The position numbers and the translations under genes were made by a program. The notes beneath the pieces were generated by a model. The model did no database searches. It was not told where the DNA came from and was given only the letters and a program-made list of their open reading frames with translations. A DNA stretch of 64,000 bases from Baekduia soli (GTDB lineage: Bacteria; Actinomycetota; Thermoleophilia; Solirubrobacterales; Solirubrobacteraceae): NCBI RefSeq assembly GCF_007970665.1, contig NZ_CP042430.1, positions 2,790,001 through 2,854,000 of the forward strand, read 5' to 3'. Position 1 is the first letter of the stretch, and every line of letters starts with the position of its first letter. This document shows positions 29,128-39,310 of this stretch, piece by piece.

Positions 29128-29502
29128 ATGCAGACCGAGATCGCGTTCACGCTGCCGCGCGGCTATGTCGACGCCGCCGGCGCCGTGCACCGCGAGGGCA
29201 CGATGCGCCTGGCGACCGCGCGCGACGAGATCGAGCCGCTGCGGGACCTCGAGGTGCGCCAGAACGAGGCGTACCTGTCGATCCTGCTGCTGGCGCGCAC
29301 GGTGACGCGGCTCGGGCCGATCACCGACATCACGCCGGGCCTCGTCGAGGACCTGTTCGCCGCGGACTTCGATCACCTCCAGCGGCTGTACGAGCGCATC
29401 AACAGCAACGGCGAGGCGGTGGGGGTCCTGAGCTGCCCGTCGTGCGCGCACCAGTTCGAGGTCGACCTCACCGAGATCGAGGACGGGCGCCTGGGGGAAT
29501 GA
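29128..29502 (+). CDS. Tail assembly chaperone-like protein with CPSC zinc-finger remnant
   Basis: 124 residues. It opens MQTEIAFTLPRGYVDAAG, continues with MRLATARDEIEPLRDLEV and LLLARTVTRLGPITDITP, and ends with VLSCPSCAHQFEVDLTE, where two cysteines could be half of a zinc knuckle. Proteins like this sit after tube genes in actinobacterial injection clusters and in phages act as tube or tape-measure assembly chaperones. The stop overlaps the next start (ATGA). Function inferred from similarity in layout. Confidence 0.75.
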   Translation: MQTEIAFTLPRGYVDAAGAVHREGTMRLATARDEIEPLRDLEVRQNEAYLSILLLARTVTRLGPITDITPGLVEDLFAADFDHLQRLYERINSNGEAVGVLSCPSCAHQFEVDLTEIEDGRLGE

Positions 29503-29660
29503 CGAGGCCGTCTCCTGATCTGCTGCTCGGGGAGACGGCCCGCCTCGCCTACCACGTGCACTGGCCGCTGGACACGATCCTCGACCTCGAGCACCCCGAC
29601 CGGCGGCGCTTCCTGGCCGAGGTCGACGCGCTGACCGCCCGCGGGCCCGGGGTGGTCTGA
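29499..29660 (+). CDS. DUF6760-type small protein
   Basis: 53 residues, translationally coupled to the previous gene by ATGA. The core reads ETARLAYHVHWPLDTILDLE then HPDRRRFLAEV. The pattern of a YHxHWPxDxIxxLxHxxRRxxxxE helix pair is typical of a small protein found in many eCIS loci, which I know as DUF6760. Its role is unknown; size and position fit a small assembly factor. The next gene begins with GTG directly after its stop. Confidence 0.75.
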   Translation: MTRPSPDLLLGETARLAYHVHWPLDTILDLEHPDRRRFLAEVDALTARGPGVV

Positions 29661-31856
<2,196 letters not shown>

Positions 31857-31861
31857 CCGCC

Positions 31862-32293
31862 ATGCCTCCAACCGGCCAGATCCAGCAGGCGATCACCAGC
31901 TACAACTTCGTGTTGAAGATCCCGGACATCGACACGATCGGGTTCTTCCACCACTGCGCGGGGCTCGAGCTCAGCTTCGAGGTCCTCGAATACCGCGAGG
32001 GGGGCAACAACGACTTCGTCCACCACCTCCCCGGGCGCATCCAGTACCCCAACCTGGTGCTCTCGCGGGGGCTGACGAACGAGGACGCGCTGCTCAAGTG
32101 GTTCTGGGCCACCCACACCCAGGCCGAGCGCAAGGAGGTCACGTTGACCTTCGGCGGCGGCGACACGTCGCGCACGTGGACGTTCGCCGACGCGTTCCCC
32201 GTCAAGTGGACGGGCCCGACCGGTACGCACGACGGCTCGGCGGTGGCGGTCGAGACGCTCGAGATCGCCCACTCCGGCCTGAAGATGGTCTGA
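31862..32293 (+). CDS. Inner tube protein 2 (Pvc5/gp19-like)
   Basis: 143 residues, T4-like tube fold: ITSYNFVLKIPDIDTIGFFH, then HHCAGLELSFEVLEYREGGN, VHHLPGRIQYPNLVLSRGLT and a closing VAVETLEIAHSGLKMV. In eCIS a second tube-type protein forms the first ring at the baseplate. It is distinct from tube protein 1 and placed next to the LysM and spike genes, as in other loci. Confidence 0.94.
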   Translation: MPPTGQIQQAITSYNFVLKIPDIDTIGFFHHCAGLELSFEVLEYREGGNNDFVHHLPGRIQYPNLVLSRGLTNEDALLKWFWATHTQAERKEVTLTFGGGDTSRTWTFADAFPVKWTGPTGTHDGSAVAVETLEIAHSGLKMV

Positions 32294-32296
32294 GCC

Positions 32297-32974
32297 GTGC
32301 CGATCCCCCAGGGCTTCCAGCGTGCGCGGCTCGAGATCGACGGCGGGGACGCGATCGAGTGCGCGTTCAACCCCCAGAGCTACACGGTCAGCAAGACCAA
32401 CATCTGGAACTTCAAGCCGACGACCGGGGTCGACCTGCCACCGGGGGAGTTCGGCGGCGGGCTTCCCCGGCGCACGACGCTGTCGCTGCTGCTCGACGTG
32501 TCCCTCCTGGCGCCCGACCAGAGTGTCAAGGACATGACCAACAAGCTGCTCAAGATGATGGAGACGGGCGGCGGGGGCGGGGGCGGCGGCGGCTCGGTCC
32601 CGCCGTTCGTGACGTTCCGCTGGGGGTCGGTCGACCTGCCGAAGTCCGTGCCCGTGTCGCTGACGATCCAGCACACGCTGTTCCACCCCAACGGCGAGCC
32701 CATCCGCGCCACCGTCGACCTCGAGCTCGCCCAGGCCGAGAAGGCGTCGACGGCGTCCTCGTCGGGCGCCAACCAGGCCCAGAACCCGACGACCCGCGCC
32801 GCGGGCGACCTGCGCGTGCACCGCGTCCGCGACGGCGACTCGCTGCCGGCCATCGCCTACGACGCCTACGGCGACGCGACGCGCTGGCGGGTCATCGCCG
32901 AGGCCAACGGGATCGACGACCCGCTGCGCCTGCGCCGCGGCGCCGAGCTGACGATCCCCCGGGTGCCCACATGA
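32297..32974 (+). CDS. LysM-containing tube-baseplate adaptor (Pvc7-like)
   Basis: 225 residues, GTG start 4 bp after the tube stop. The N-terminal region (ARLEIDGGDAIECAFNPQSY, then RRTTLSLLLDVSLL) is the Pvc7/tail-tube-associated domain. The C-terminal 50 residues form a LysM domain (VHRVRDGDSLPAIAYDAYGD, WRVIAEANGIDDPLRL). In eCIS this adaptor connects spike to tube. A run of nine glycines near residue 93, coded by a near-continuous GGC/GGG tract, is an odd local expansion. Confidence 0.9.
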   Translation: MPIPQGFQRARLEIDGGDAIECAFNPQSYTVSKTNIWNFKPTTGVDLPPGEFGGGLPRRTTLSLLLDVSLLAPDQSVKDMTNKLLKMMETGGGGGGGGGSVPPFVTFRWGSVDLPKSVPVSLTIQHTLFHPNGEPIRATVDLELAQAEKASTASSSGANQAQNPTTRAAGDLRVHRVRDGDSLPAIAYDAYGDATRWRVIAEANGIDDPLRLRRGAELTIPRVPT

Positions 32975-34614
32975 GCGCGACCGCCACCCAGCACGTCGCC
33001 AGCTACGACCTCATCGTCGACGGCCAGGACCTCGCCCAGGACCAGAAGGACCGCGTCACGGAGGTCCGCGTGGTCGACCACCTGCGGCTGCCCGACGCCT
33101 GCACGGTGCACGTCGTCTACCCGCGCGGCGACGGCATCGACACCATGCCCTTCGACATCGGCTCCACGCTGGAGGTCGGCCTGGGCGCCCGCCAGGCGCT
33201 CGCCCCCGTGACGCTGTTCAAGGGGCGCATCGTGACGCTCGAGCCCGAGTTCGGCACGGGCGGCTGCAGCGTCGTGGTGCGCGCCTACGACCGCTCGCAC
33301 GAGCTGCACCGCTCGCGCGTGACGCGGACGTTCCAGAACCAGACGTCGAGCGACATCGTGGCCAAGATCGCGGCCGACGCCGGACTGCAGGCCCGGTGCG
33401 AGGCCAGCGGTGAGCCGCACGACTTCATGCAGCAGGACAACGAGACCGACTGGGACTTCATCTGGCGGCTGGCCGAGCGGATCGGCTTCGAGTTCGTCGT
33501 CGCCGACGAGGTCGCGCACTTCCGCCGACCCGCGGCCGACGCCGAGGTCGAGCTGGAGTGGCCGGTCTCCCTGCGCAGCTTCCGCCCGCGGCTGACCGCC
33601 GTGCAGCAGGTCCAGGAGGTCACGCTGCTGGCCTTCGACCCCAAGACCGACCAGGCGATCTCCTCCACGGCCACGACGCCCAACCAGATCGCGCGCATCG
33701 GCATCGACCGCGGCAGCGTCGCCGGGGCGTTCGACGGCGGCGCGGTCCACATCGCCACCGAGCCGGTCAAGAACGGGGCTGAGGCCGACGCGCTGGCCCA
33801 GGCGCTCCTGGACAAGCTCGCCAACGGCTACATCGCCGCCGACGGGATCGCTCCGGGCAATCCCAGGATCCGGGCGGGGGCAGCGGTCGCCGTCAAGGGC
33901 GTGGGCACGAAGTTCGGCGGGACCTACCGCGTGGCGACCTCGACGCACGTCCTGCGCGGCGGCGGGGCCTACGAGACGCACTTCGCCAACTCGCCGTCGC
34001 ACACGATCCTCGGCGCCGTGGGCGCCGGCGCCGCGCCGCCGCGCTTCGGCGACCACCTGGCGATCGGCATCGTCACCAACAACGACGACCCCGAGGGGAT
34101 GGGCCGGGTGCGCTGCAGCTACCCGGCGCTCGGCGACGACGTCGAGGGGACCTGGGCGCCCATCGCCTCGCCGGGGGCCGGATCGGGCCGCGGGATGATG
34201 ATGCTGCCCGTCACCGGCGACGAGGTGCTCGTGGCCTTCGAGCACGGCGACACGACGCGGCCCTACGTGCTCGGCGCGCTCTTCAACGGCGTCGACCAGC
34301 CCGGCGGCGACCTGCTCGGCGCCAAGGACGGGTCCTTCGCCGTGCTCAGCGACCACAAGGTCCACCTGGCCTCCGCCGAGGACTTCGAGGTGCTCAGCGG
34401 CGGCGCGCTGACGATCACGGTCTCGGGCGCGACCGGCCTGGCCGGGACCGGCGCGATCACCGTCGAGAGCCAGTCCGACGCGGTCGGCGTCAAGGGCGCG
34501 ACCGAGGTGACCATCGAGGGCACGACGGGCCTGACGCTGAAGTGCGGCGGGTCGTCGATCCAACTGTCGCCGGCCGGCGTGACGATCAGCGGCACGGCCG
34601 TGAGCATCGGGTAG
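32971..34614 (+). CDS. VgrG-like spike/hub protein (Pvc8-like)
   Basis: 547 residues; ATGA overlap with the previous stop. The N-terminal phage late control (gpD/gp27-like) hub has RVTRTFQNQTSSDIVAKIAA and DFMQQDNETDWDFIWRLAER. The gp5 OB-fold follows (GIVTNNDDPEGMGRVRCSYP, GMMMLPVTGDEVLVAFEHGD). The C-terminus is a beta-helix needle (ITVSGATGLAGTGAITVESQ and repeats). It forms the trimeric spike that sits under the PAAR tip; no catalytic extension at the C-terminus. Confidence 0.95.
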   Translation: MSATATQHVASYDLIVDGQDLAQDQKDRVTEVRVVDHLRLPDACTVHVVYPRGDGIDTMPFDIGSTLEVGLGARQALAPVTLFKGRIVTLEPEFGTGGCSVVVRAYDRSHELHRSRVTRTFQNQTSSDIVAKIAADAGLQARCEASGEPHDFMQQDNETDWDFIWRLAERIGFEFVVADEVAHFRRPAADAEVELEWPVSLRSFRPRLTAVQQVQEVTLLAFDPKTDQAISSTATTPNQIARIGIDRGSVAGAFDGGAVHIATEPVKNGAEADALAQALLDKLANGYIAADGIAPGNPRIRAGAAVAVKGVGTKFGGTYRVATSTHVLRGGGAYETHFANSPSHTILGAVGAGAAPPRFGDHLAIGIVTNNDDPEGMGRVRCSYPALGDDVEGTWAPIASPGAGSGRGMMMLPVTGDEVLVAFEHGDTTRPYVLGALFNGVDQPGGDLLGAKDGSFAVLSDHKVHLASAEDFEVLSGGALTITVSGATGLAGTGAITVESQSDAVGVKGATEVTIEGTTGLTLKCGGSSIQLSPAGVTISGTAVSIG

Positions 34615-34626
34615 GTTCGGCGGCGG

Positions 34627-35028
34627 ATGTCCGACGTCCTCGGATCAGGGCTGGCGTTCCCGCTCTCCGTCGACCATCGCGGAGCCGTGGCGATGGCACG
34701 CGGGGAGGCCGACGTCGAGCAGGCCCTGGAGATCATCCTCGGCACGGCGCCCGGCGAGCGGCCGATGCGTCCCGAGTTCGGCTGCGAGGTCCACGACTTC
34801 GTCTTCGACGCGATCGACGCGGCCATGGTCGGGCGCATGGAGACCGCGATCCGCCGTGCGCTGGACCGCTGGGAGCCGCGGGTCGAGGTCACCGGGATCG
34901 ACTTCGACCTGGGCAGCGTGGGGGAGGGGCGCCTGGACATCACGATCGGCTACCGGATCCGGGCGACCAACCACCAGCGCAACCTCGTCTACCCCTTCTA
35001 CGTCATCCCGGCGGAGGAGGGGGACTGA
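34627..35028 (+). CDS. Baseplate wedge protein, gp25-like (Pvc9-like)
   Basis: 133 residues. gp25 family: GSGLAFPLSVDHRGAVAMAR, then QALEIILGTAPGERPMRPEF with the conserved EIILGTxPGERxMRPxFG motif, and VEVTGIDFDLGSVGEGRLDI. It nucleates sheath polymerisation on the baseplate. The next gene starts with a GTG 4 bp after the stop, placing the PASTA protein in the same operon. Confidence 0.95.
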   Translation: MSDVLGSGLAFPLSVDHRGAVAMARGEADVEQALEIILGTAPGERPMRPEFGCEVHDFVFDAIDAAMVGRMETAIRRALDRWEPRVEVTGIDFDLGSVGEGRLDITIGYRIRATNHQRNLVYPFYVIPAEEGD

Positions 35029-35031
35029 GCC

Positions 35032-37629
35032 GTGCGGACGTGCGCGAGCTGTGGGCGCCAGAACCCCGACGACCAGGACTTCTGCGCGTGCGGCGAGTAC
35101 CTGCGCTGGGACCCCACGAGCTTCGTGCCGGCCGTCGCCGCGCCCGAGCCCCCGCCGCCGGCCGGGGAGGAGGCCCCGGCCGCCGCCGGCGTCCCGGTCA
35201 CGCCGCCGCCCGCGGCCCCCGTCGGGCCTGCGCCGCCGGCCGGCGGCGCCCCGCCGCCGCCACCGGCGCCGCCGGCCGCCGCGCCACCGCCGATCGCCCC
35301 CGACGCCGTCGCGCTGACGCTGCGGCTGCCCGATGGCAGCTACGGCGAGACGGAGGGCACGGTGACCGTCGCGCTGGAGCCGGGCGGGCGGGCCATGGTC
35401 CGCGCCCTGGTGCGCAACCAGGACGCGATCGTCGACAACTACGACCTCGGCGTGGTCGGGCTGCCCGACGGCTGGTGGAGCGTGTCGCCCCCGACGCTGT
35501 ACCTCGTCCCCATGGGCGCGGGCGGGACCTACGAGCAGGAGGTCGAGGTCCGCATCCATCCGCCGCGCACGCCCGAGGCCCAGGCGCGCACGTGGTCCTT
35601 CGACGTCGTCGTGCACTCCCGGGCGCACGGCGCGCAGGCGGCCGCGGCGCCCGCCAGCGCCGAGCTCGCGCCCTACCAGGACGTCCGCACCGACCTGACG
35701 CCCGACCGCCGCCGCGGCCGGCGGCGGGCGACGTTCTCCTTCGGCGTCGAGAACCGCGCCAACGCGCCGATCAGCGTGGCGCTGCAGGCCCAGGACGCCG
35801 ACGGCGAGGTGCGGTTCCACTTCGCCCAGCCGACGGTGGCGATCGATCCGGGCGAGCGCGTCGAGGTCCCGCTCGTCGCGCGCCCGCCCAAGCCGATCTG
35901 GATCGGCAGGCCGGTCGACCGGCGCTTCGAGGCGACCGCCGCGCCGCAGACCAGCGACCTCGTCGTCGCGCCCCAGGGGGGCACGTTCCGGCAGGCGCCG
36001 TGGCTGCCGGTGTGGCTCATGACGGCCTTCACCGTGCTCGTCGCGGTCGTCGCCGCGGTGCTGCTCCTGCTGCCCAAGAACGTCACGGTCCCCGACCTCA
36101 CGCGCGCGCCCTCGCGCTTCGCCGCCGAGCAGCAGCTCGTCAAGGCCGGCCTGGCGCCGATCCCCAACGTGACGACGGTGACGGGCACGGGCCAGCCCGG
36201 GGCGATCATCGCCCAGACCCCGCAGGCCGGCAAGAAGGTCAAGCGCGGCAGCAAGGTCACGATCCAGGTCGTGGTCGGCAGCGGTCAGCAGCCCGTGCCG
36301 TCCGTCGTGGGCCTCAAGGTCCAGGACGCTGCCGTGGCGCTCGACACGGCCGGGTTCAAGCTGGGCGAGATGCTGCCGCCGCCGCCCGACCCGCAGGCGA
36401 CGATCGGCAGCCAGATCCCCGCCGCGGGCAAGCCGGCCCGGCCCGGCGACGCGATCATGGTGTTCGTCGTCCACGGCGCACCCGCCGCCGCGAGCACGGC
36501 GGCGGCCGCCAGCAGCACCGCACCCGGCGCCGCCGCCGGAGCGGCCGCGGGCGCCGGCGCCGCCGCGGGCACCGCGCCCGTGGCGGGCGGCAAGCCGGTG
36601 GCGATCCCCAAGGTGGCGGGCAAGCCCGTCGCCGCCGCGGCCGCCGCGCTGGCCGCCGCCAAGCTGCTGCCCACCGAGGTCCAGCGCTACGACGCCTCCA
36701 GGGCCGGCACGCTCGTGCGCACCGTGCCCGCGGCGGGCGCCAAGGTCCCCGCGGGCAGCCAGGTGCAGCTCATCGTCTCGGCCGGCTTCCCGACCCTCCT
36801 GTTCGACACGCCCGCGGGCCTCATGAGCATCGGCGGCGCGGGCGGGCAGGCGACGCAGGTCGCCGGGACCAAGGCCGGCGACACCGAGCCGACGTGGAGC
36901 GCCGACGGCACCCGCATCGCCTACGTCAGCGGCCCGGACATCATCCTGGCCGAGCCGGGCAAGCCCGGCGCCGCGATCCTCCACAGGGCCGGCTCGACGT
37001 TCCGCGACCCCGCGTTCGCCCCGTCGGGCCGCGTGCTGGCCGTCGTCCGCCGCACGGGCGACGACGGCGACCTGTGCCTGGCGGCGGTCGCGGTCACGAC
37101 GGCCGAGGACTGCATCGCCGAGCCGAACACCGACGTCGGGCGCTCGGTGAGCTGGTCGCCCGACGGGCGCCAGCTCCTCGTCGCCGGCCACCCCAAGGGC
37201 GACCCCAACACGTTCGGCCTGGTCCTGTACCGCAGCGCGGTGCCGTTCTCGGCCAAGGCCGCCGACTGGGGCAAGGGCGACGTCGTGACCGACGCCACGC
37301 GGCCGGGCGTCGGCGCGCTGGCCGGGGCCTTCTCGCCCGACGGCAGGCAGCTCGCGGTCGCCGCGAACACGGCGGGCGGCGGCTTCCAGCTCTTCGTCAC
37401 CACGGCCGACGACTTCAAGCTGTCCAAGGCCAAGCCCTACAACGTGGCGGCCTGCCTGGTCAGCTGGCGTCCCGATGGGCTCGAGCTCGCGATCGTCGCC
37501 AACCCGGGCTGCCGCGACGGCGTCGACGGGCAGATCGCCCGGTTCGCGCCGGCCCAGCCCGACCGCACCGTGCCGCTGGCCGCCAGCGGCGCCCACCCGG
37601 CCTGGCAGCCGCTGAGCACGGGCGGCTGA
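35032..37629 (+). CDS. Zinc-ribbon / transmembrane / PASTA / beta-propeller protein
   Basis: 865 residues, GTG start. Order: zinc ribbon at 1-25 (CASCGRQNPDDQDFCACG); Pro-rich linker; two Ig-like beta domains about 100-300; one membrane helix about 324-348 (LPVWLMTAFTVLVAVVAAVL); three PASTA-type repeats about 352-415, 422-480 and 523-585 (for example VPSVVGLKVQDAAVALDTAG); then a TolB/WD-like propeller about 603-863 with blades marked TWSADGTRIAYVSG, SWSPDGRQLLVAGH and AFSPDGRQLAVAAN. The topology puts the zinc ribbon inside and PASTA plus propeller outside. PASTA domains usually bind peptidoglycan fragments and are fused to PknB-type kinases; here they are on a separate protein beside a kinase that lacks them. 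Likely a wall sensor or membrane anchor for the machine (inference). Confidence 0.8.
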   Translation: MRTCASCGRQNPDDQDFCACGEYLRWDPTSFVPAVAAPEPPPPAGEEAPAAAGVPVTPPPAAPVGPAPPAGGAPPPPPAPPAAAPPPIAPDAVALTLRLPDGSYGETEGTVTVALEPGGRAMVRALVRNQDAIVDNYDLGVVGLPDGWWSVSPPTLYLVPMGAGGTYEQEVEVRIHPPRTPEAQARTWSFDVVVHSRAHGAQAAAAPASAELAPYQDVRTDLTPDRRRGRRRATFSFGVENRANAPISVALQAQDADGEVRFHFAQPTVAIDPGERVEVPLVARPPKPIWIGRPVDRRFEATAAPQTSDLVVAPQGGTFRQAPWLPVWLMTAFTVLVAVVAAVLLLLPKNVTVPDLTRAPSRFAAEQQLVKAGLAPIPNVTTVTGTGQPGAIIAQTPQAGKKVKRGSKVTIQVVVGSGQQPVPSVVGLKVQDAAVALDTAGFKLGEMLPPPPDPQATIGSQIPAAGKPARPGDAIMVFVVHGAPAAASTAAAASSTAPGAAAGAAAGAGAAAGTAPVAGGKPVAIPKVAGKPVAAAAAALAAAKLLPTEVQRYDASRAGTLVRTVPAAGAKVPAGSQVQLIVSAGFPTLLFDTPAGLMSIGGAGGQATQVAGTKAGDTEPTWSADGTRIAYVSGPDIILAEPGKPGAAILHRAGSTFRDPAFAPSGRVLAVVRRTGDDGDLCLAAVAVTTAEDCIAEPNTDVGRSVSWSPDGRQLLVAGHPKGDPNTFGLVLYRSAVPFSAKAADWGKGDVVTDATRPGVGALAGAFSPDGRQLAVAANTAGGGFQLFVTTADDFKLSKAKPYNVAACLVSWRPDGLELAIVANPGCRDGVDGQIARFAPAQPDRTVPLAASGAHPAWQPLSTGG

Positions 37630-37633
37630 CCCG

Positions 37634-39310
37634 GTGCTGTGCCCGAGCTGCCACTGCCAGGTCTCCCGCGGCGCGGGCCAGTGCGGCGCCTGCGGCCGAC
37701 CGCTGGGCACCCGGGCCCCCGCGCTGGAGCTCGTGCTCGCCGACGGCGCGCGCGTCGCGCTGTCCGGCGGGCTGACCATCGGCCGCACGCCCGCCAACAC
37801 CGTCCAGCTCGCCGACCCCAGCGTCTCCCGCACGCACGCGCGGATCGTGGCGGCCAACGGGGGCTTCACGCTGGAGGACGCGGGGTCCAGCCACGGGACA
37901 TGGCTCGACGGCCGGCGCCTGGAGGGGGGCGCCGACCTGCGGGCCGGGGCGAGGATCCGCCTGGGCGACGCCGAGCTCGCCGTCGAGGCGCCGTCCGACG
38001 AGGCGGCCGCGGGCCGCACCATCGTCGTGCCGCTCGGCTCCAGCGTCGCGGTGTCGGCGGCCGGGGCGGTGCAGGGCGTCGCCGCCGCGGTGCCCTCGGC
38101 GCTGCGGCCGAAGGCCCGCGCGGGCTGGGCGCTCAAGCGGCTGGAGGCGGGGGAGGGCGAGCGGCGCTTCGTCCTGCGCGACCTTGAGGGCGGCGGGTTC
38201 GTGCGCATGAGCGCGGGCGACGCCGGGCTCTTCGAGCTGCTCGACGGCTCGCGCACGCTGCGGGAGCTCATCGCCGAGGCCGAGCAGCGGGAGGGCGCGG
38301 CCGGCCCGTCGCGGCTGGCCCGGCTGCTGGCCGACCTGGGCGACCGCGGGCTGCTGGAGGGGGTGGACTCCGGGGCGGCGCCGGAGGCCGAGCCCAGGTT
38401 CCTGGCGCGCCTCGTGCGGCCGCGGACCCACGCGTTCGCCGGGGCGGGCGCGTGGTTCGCGCGGCTGTACCGCGGCGGCGGCTGGCTCCTGTTCACCGCG
38501 GTGGCGCGCGTGCTGCTGGCCGCGATCGTCGTCGCCGGGATCGGCGTCTTCGCCTACCTCATCGCCAAGCGCTACGGGACCCCGTTCGTCGTCGCGCGCA
38601 AGATCGGCCTGGGCGGGCTGGTCTTCGTGCTCGGCCGCTTCGCGGTCGTCGTCGTGCACGAGGCCGCGCACGCGCTGACGATGGCCTCGTTCGGACGGCG
38701 CATCGAGCGGGCGGGGATCAAGCTGATCCTGCTGTTCCCCTATGCCTTCGTCGACACGTCGCAGGCGTGGTTCGAGCCGCGGCGCCGGCGGATCGCGGTC
38801 AGCGCCGCGGGGCCGGTGAGCGACTTCACGCTCGGCGGGATCTTCGCGGTGGTCTGCCTGCTCCTGGGGGCGGGCACGCTGCGCGACATCTTCTTCCAGC
38901 TGGCCCTCGCGGCCTACGTCGGCGCGTTCTTCAACCTCAACCCGTTCCTGGACCGCGACGGCTACCAGATCCTCGTCGACGTCCTGCGCGAGCCCGGGCT
39001 GCGGCGGCGGTCCAAGGAGCAGTTCCAGCGCCTGCTGTCGGGCGGGCCGCGACGCGAGACCGACTCGCCGGCGCTGGCCCGGTACGCCGCGGCCGGCGTT
39101 GTGTGGTCGGTCGTGGCCGTGGGGTTCGCGGTCGTGTTCACGCTGCGCTACCGGCCGGTCCTGGACGCGGTGACCTCGACCGCGCTGGTGTGGACGGCGC
39201 TGGGCTGCCTGTGGCTCATGCTGTTCATCCCGGTCGTGTGGTCGCTGGCCCGGCCGCTCTGGCACCGCAGCGAGCGCCTGCCGTCGGAGGTGCGGCGTGT
39301 CAAGCTCTGA
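37634..39310 (+). CDS. Zinc-ribbon / FHA / PqqD-like / M50 membrane metalloprotease
   Basis: 558 residues, GTG start. A CPSC...CGAC zinc ribbon (1-25) leads into an FHA domain at about 35-120 with the phosphothreonine-binding residues in GLTIGRTPANTVQLADPSVS, RTHARI and SSHGTWLDG. A PqqD-like winged helix follows about 160-240 (LLDGSRTLRELIAEAEQREG). Membrane helices begin near 280. The site-2-type protease motif is VVHEAAHALTMASF (HEAAH at about 342-346) with the second region FFNLNPFLDRDGYQ. FHA should dock phosphorylated threonines, probably made by the kinase encoded 3 kb away. It is similar in layout to the YydH-like M50 peptidases of peptide export systems. The end overlaps the next gene by 14 bp. 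Confidence 0.85.
   Translation: MLCPSCHCQVSRGAGQCGACGRPLGTRAPALELVLADGARVALSGGLTIGRTPANTVQLADPSVSRTHARIVAANGGFTLEDAGSSHGTWLDGRRLEGGADLRAGARIRLGDAELAVEAPSDEAAAGRTIVVPLGSSVAVSAAGAVQGVAAAVPSALRPKARAGWALKRLEAGEGERRFVLRDLEGGGFVRMSAGDAGLFELLDGSRTLRELIAEAEQREGAAGPSRLARLLADLGDRGLLEGVDSGAAPEAEPRFLARLVRPRTHAFAGAGAWFARLYRGGGWLLFTAVARVLLAAIVVAGIGVFAYLIAKRYGTPFVVARKIGLGGLVFVLGRFAVVVVHEAAHALTMASFGRRIERAGIKLILLFPYAFVDTSQAWFEPRRRRIAVSAAGPVSDFTLGGIFAVVCLLLGAGTLRDIFFQLALAAYVGAFFNLNPFLDRDGYQILVDVLREPGLRRRSKEQFQRLLSGGPRRETDSPALARYAAAGVVWSVVAVGFAVVFTLRYRPVLDAVTSTALVWTALGCLWLMLFIPVVWSLARPLWHRSERLPSEVRRVKL

Noticed and set aside
34645-38496. 1283-codon minus-strand open frame
   Set aside because: It lies opposite three genes with clear domains; long antisense frames are expected at this GC content.
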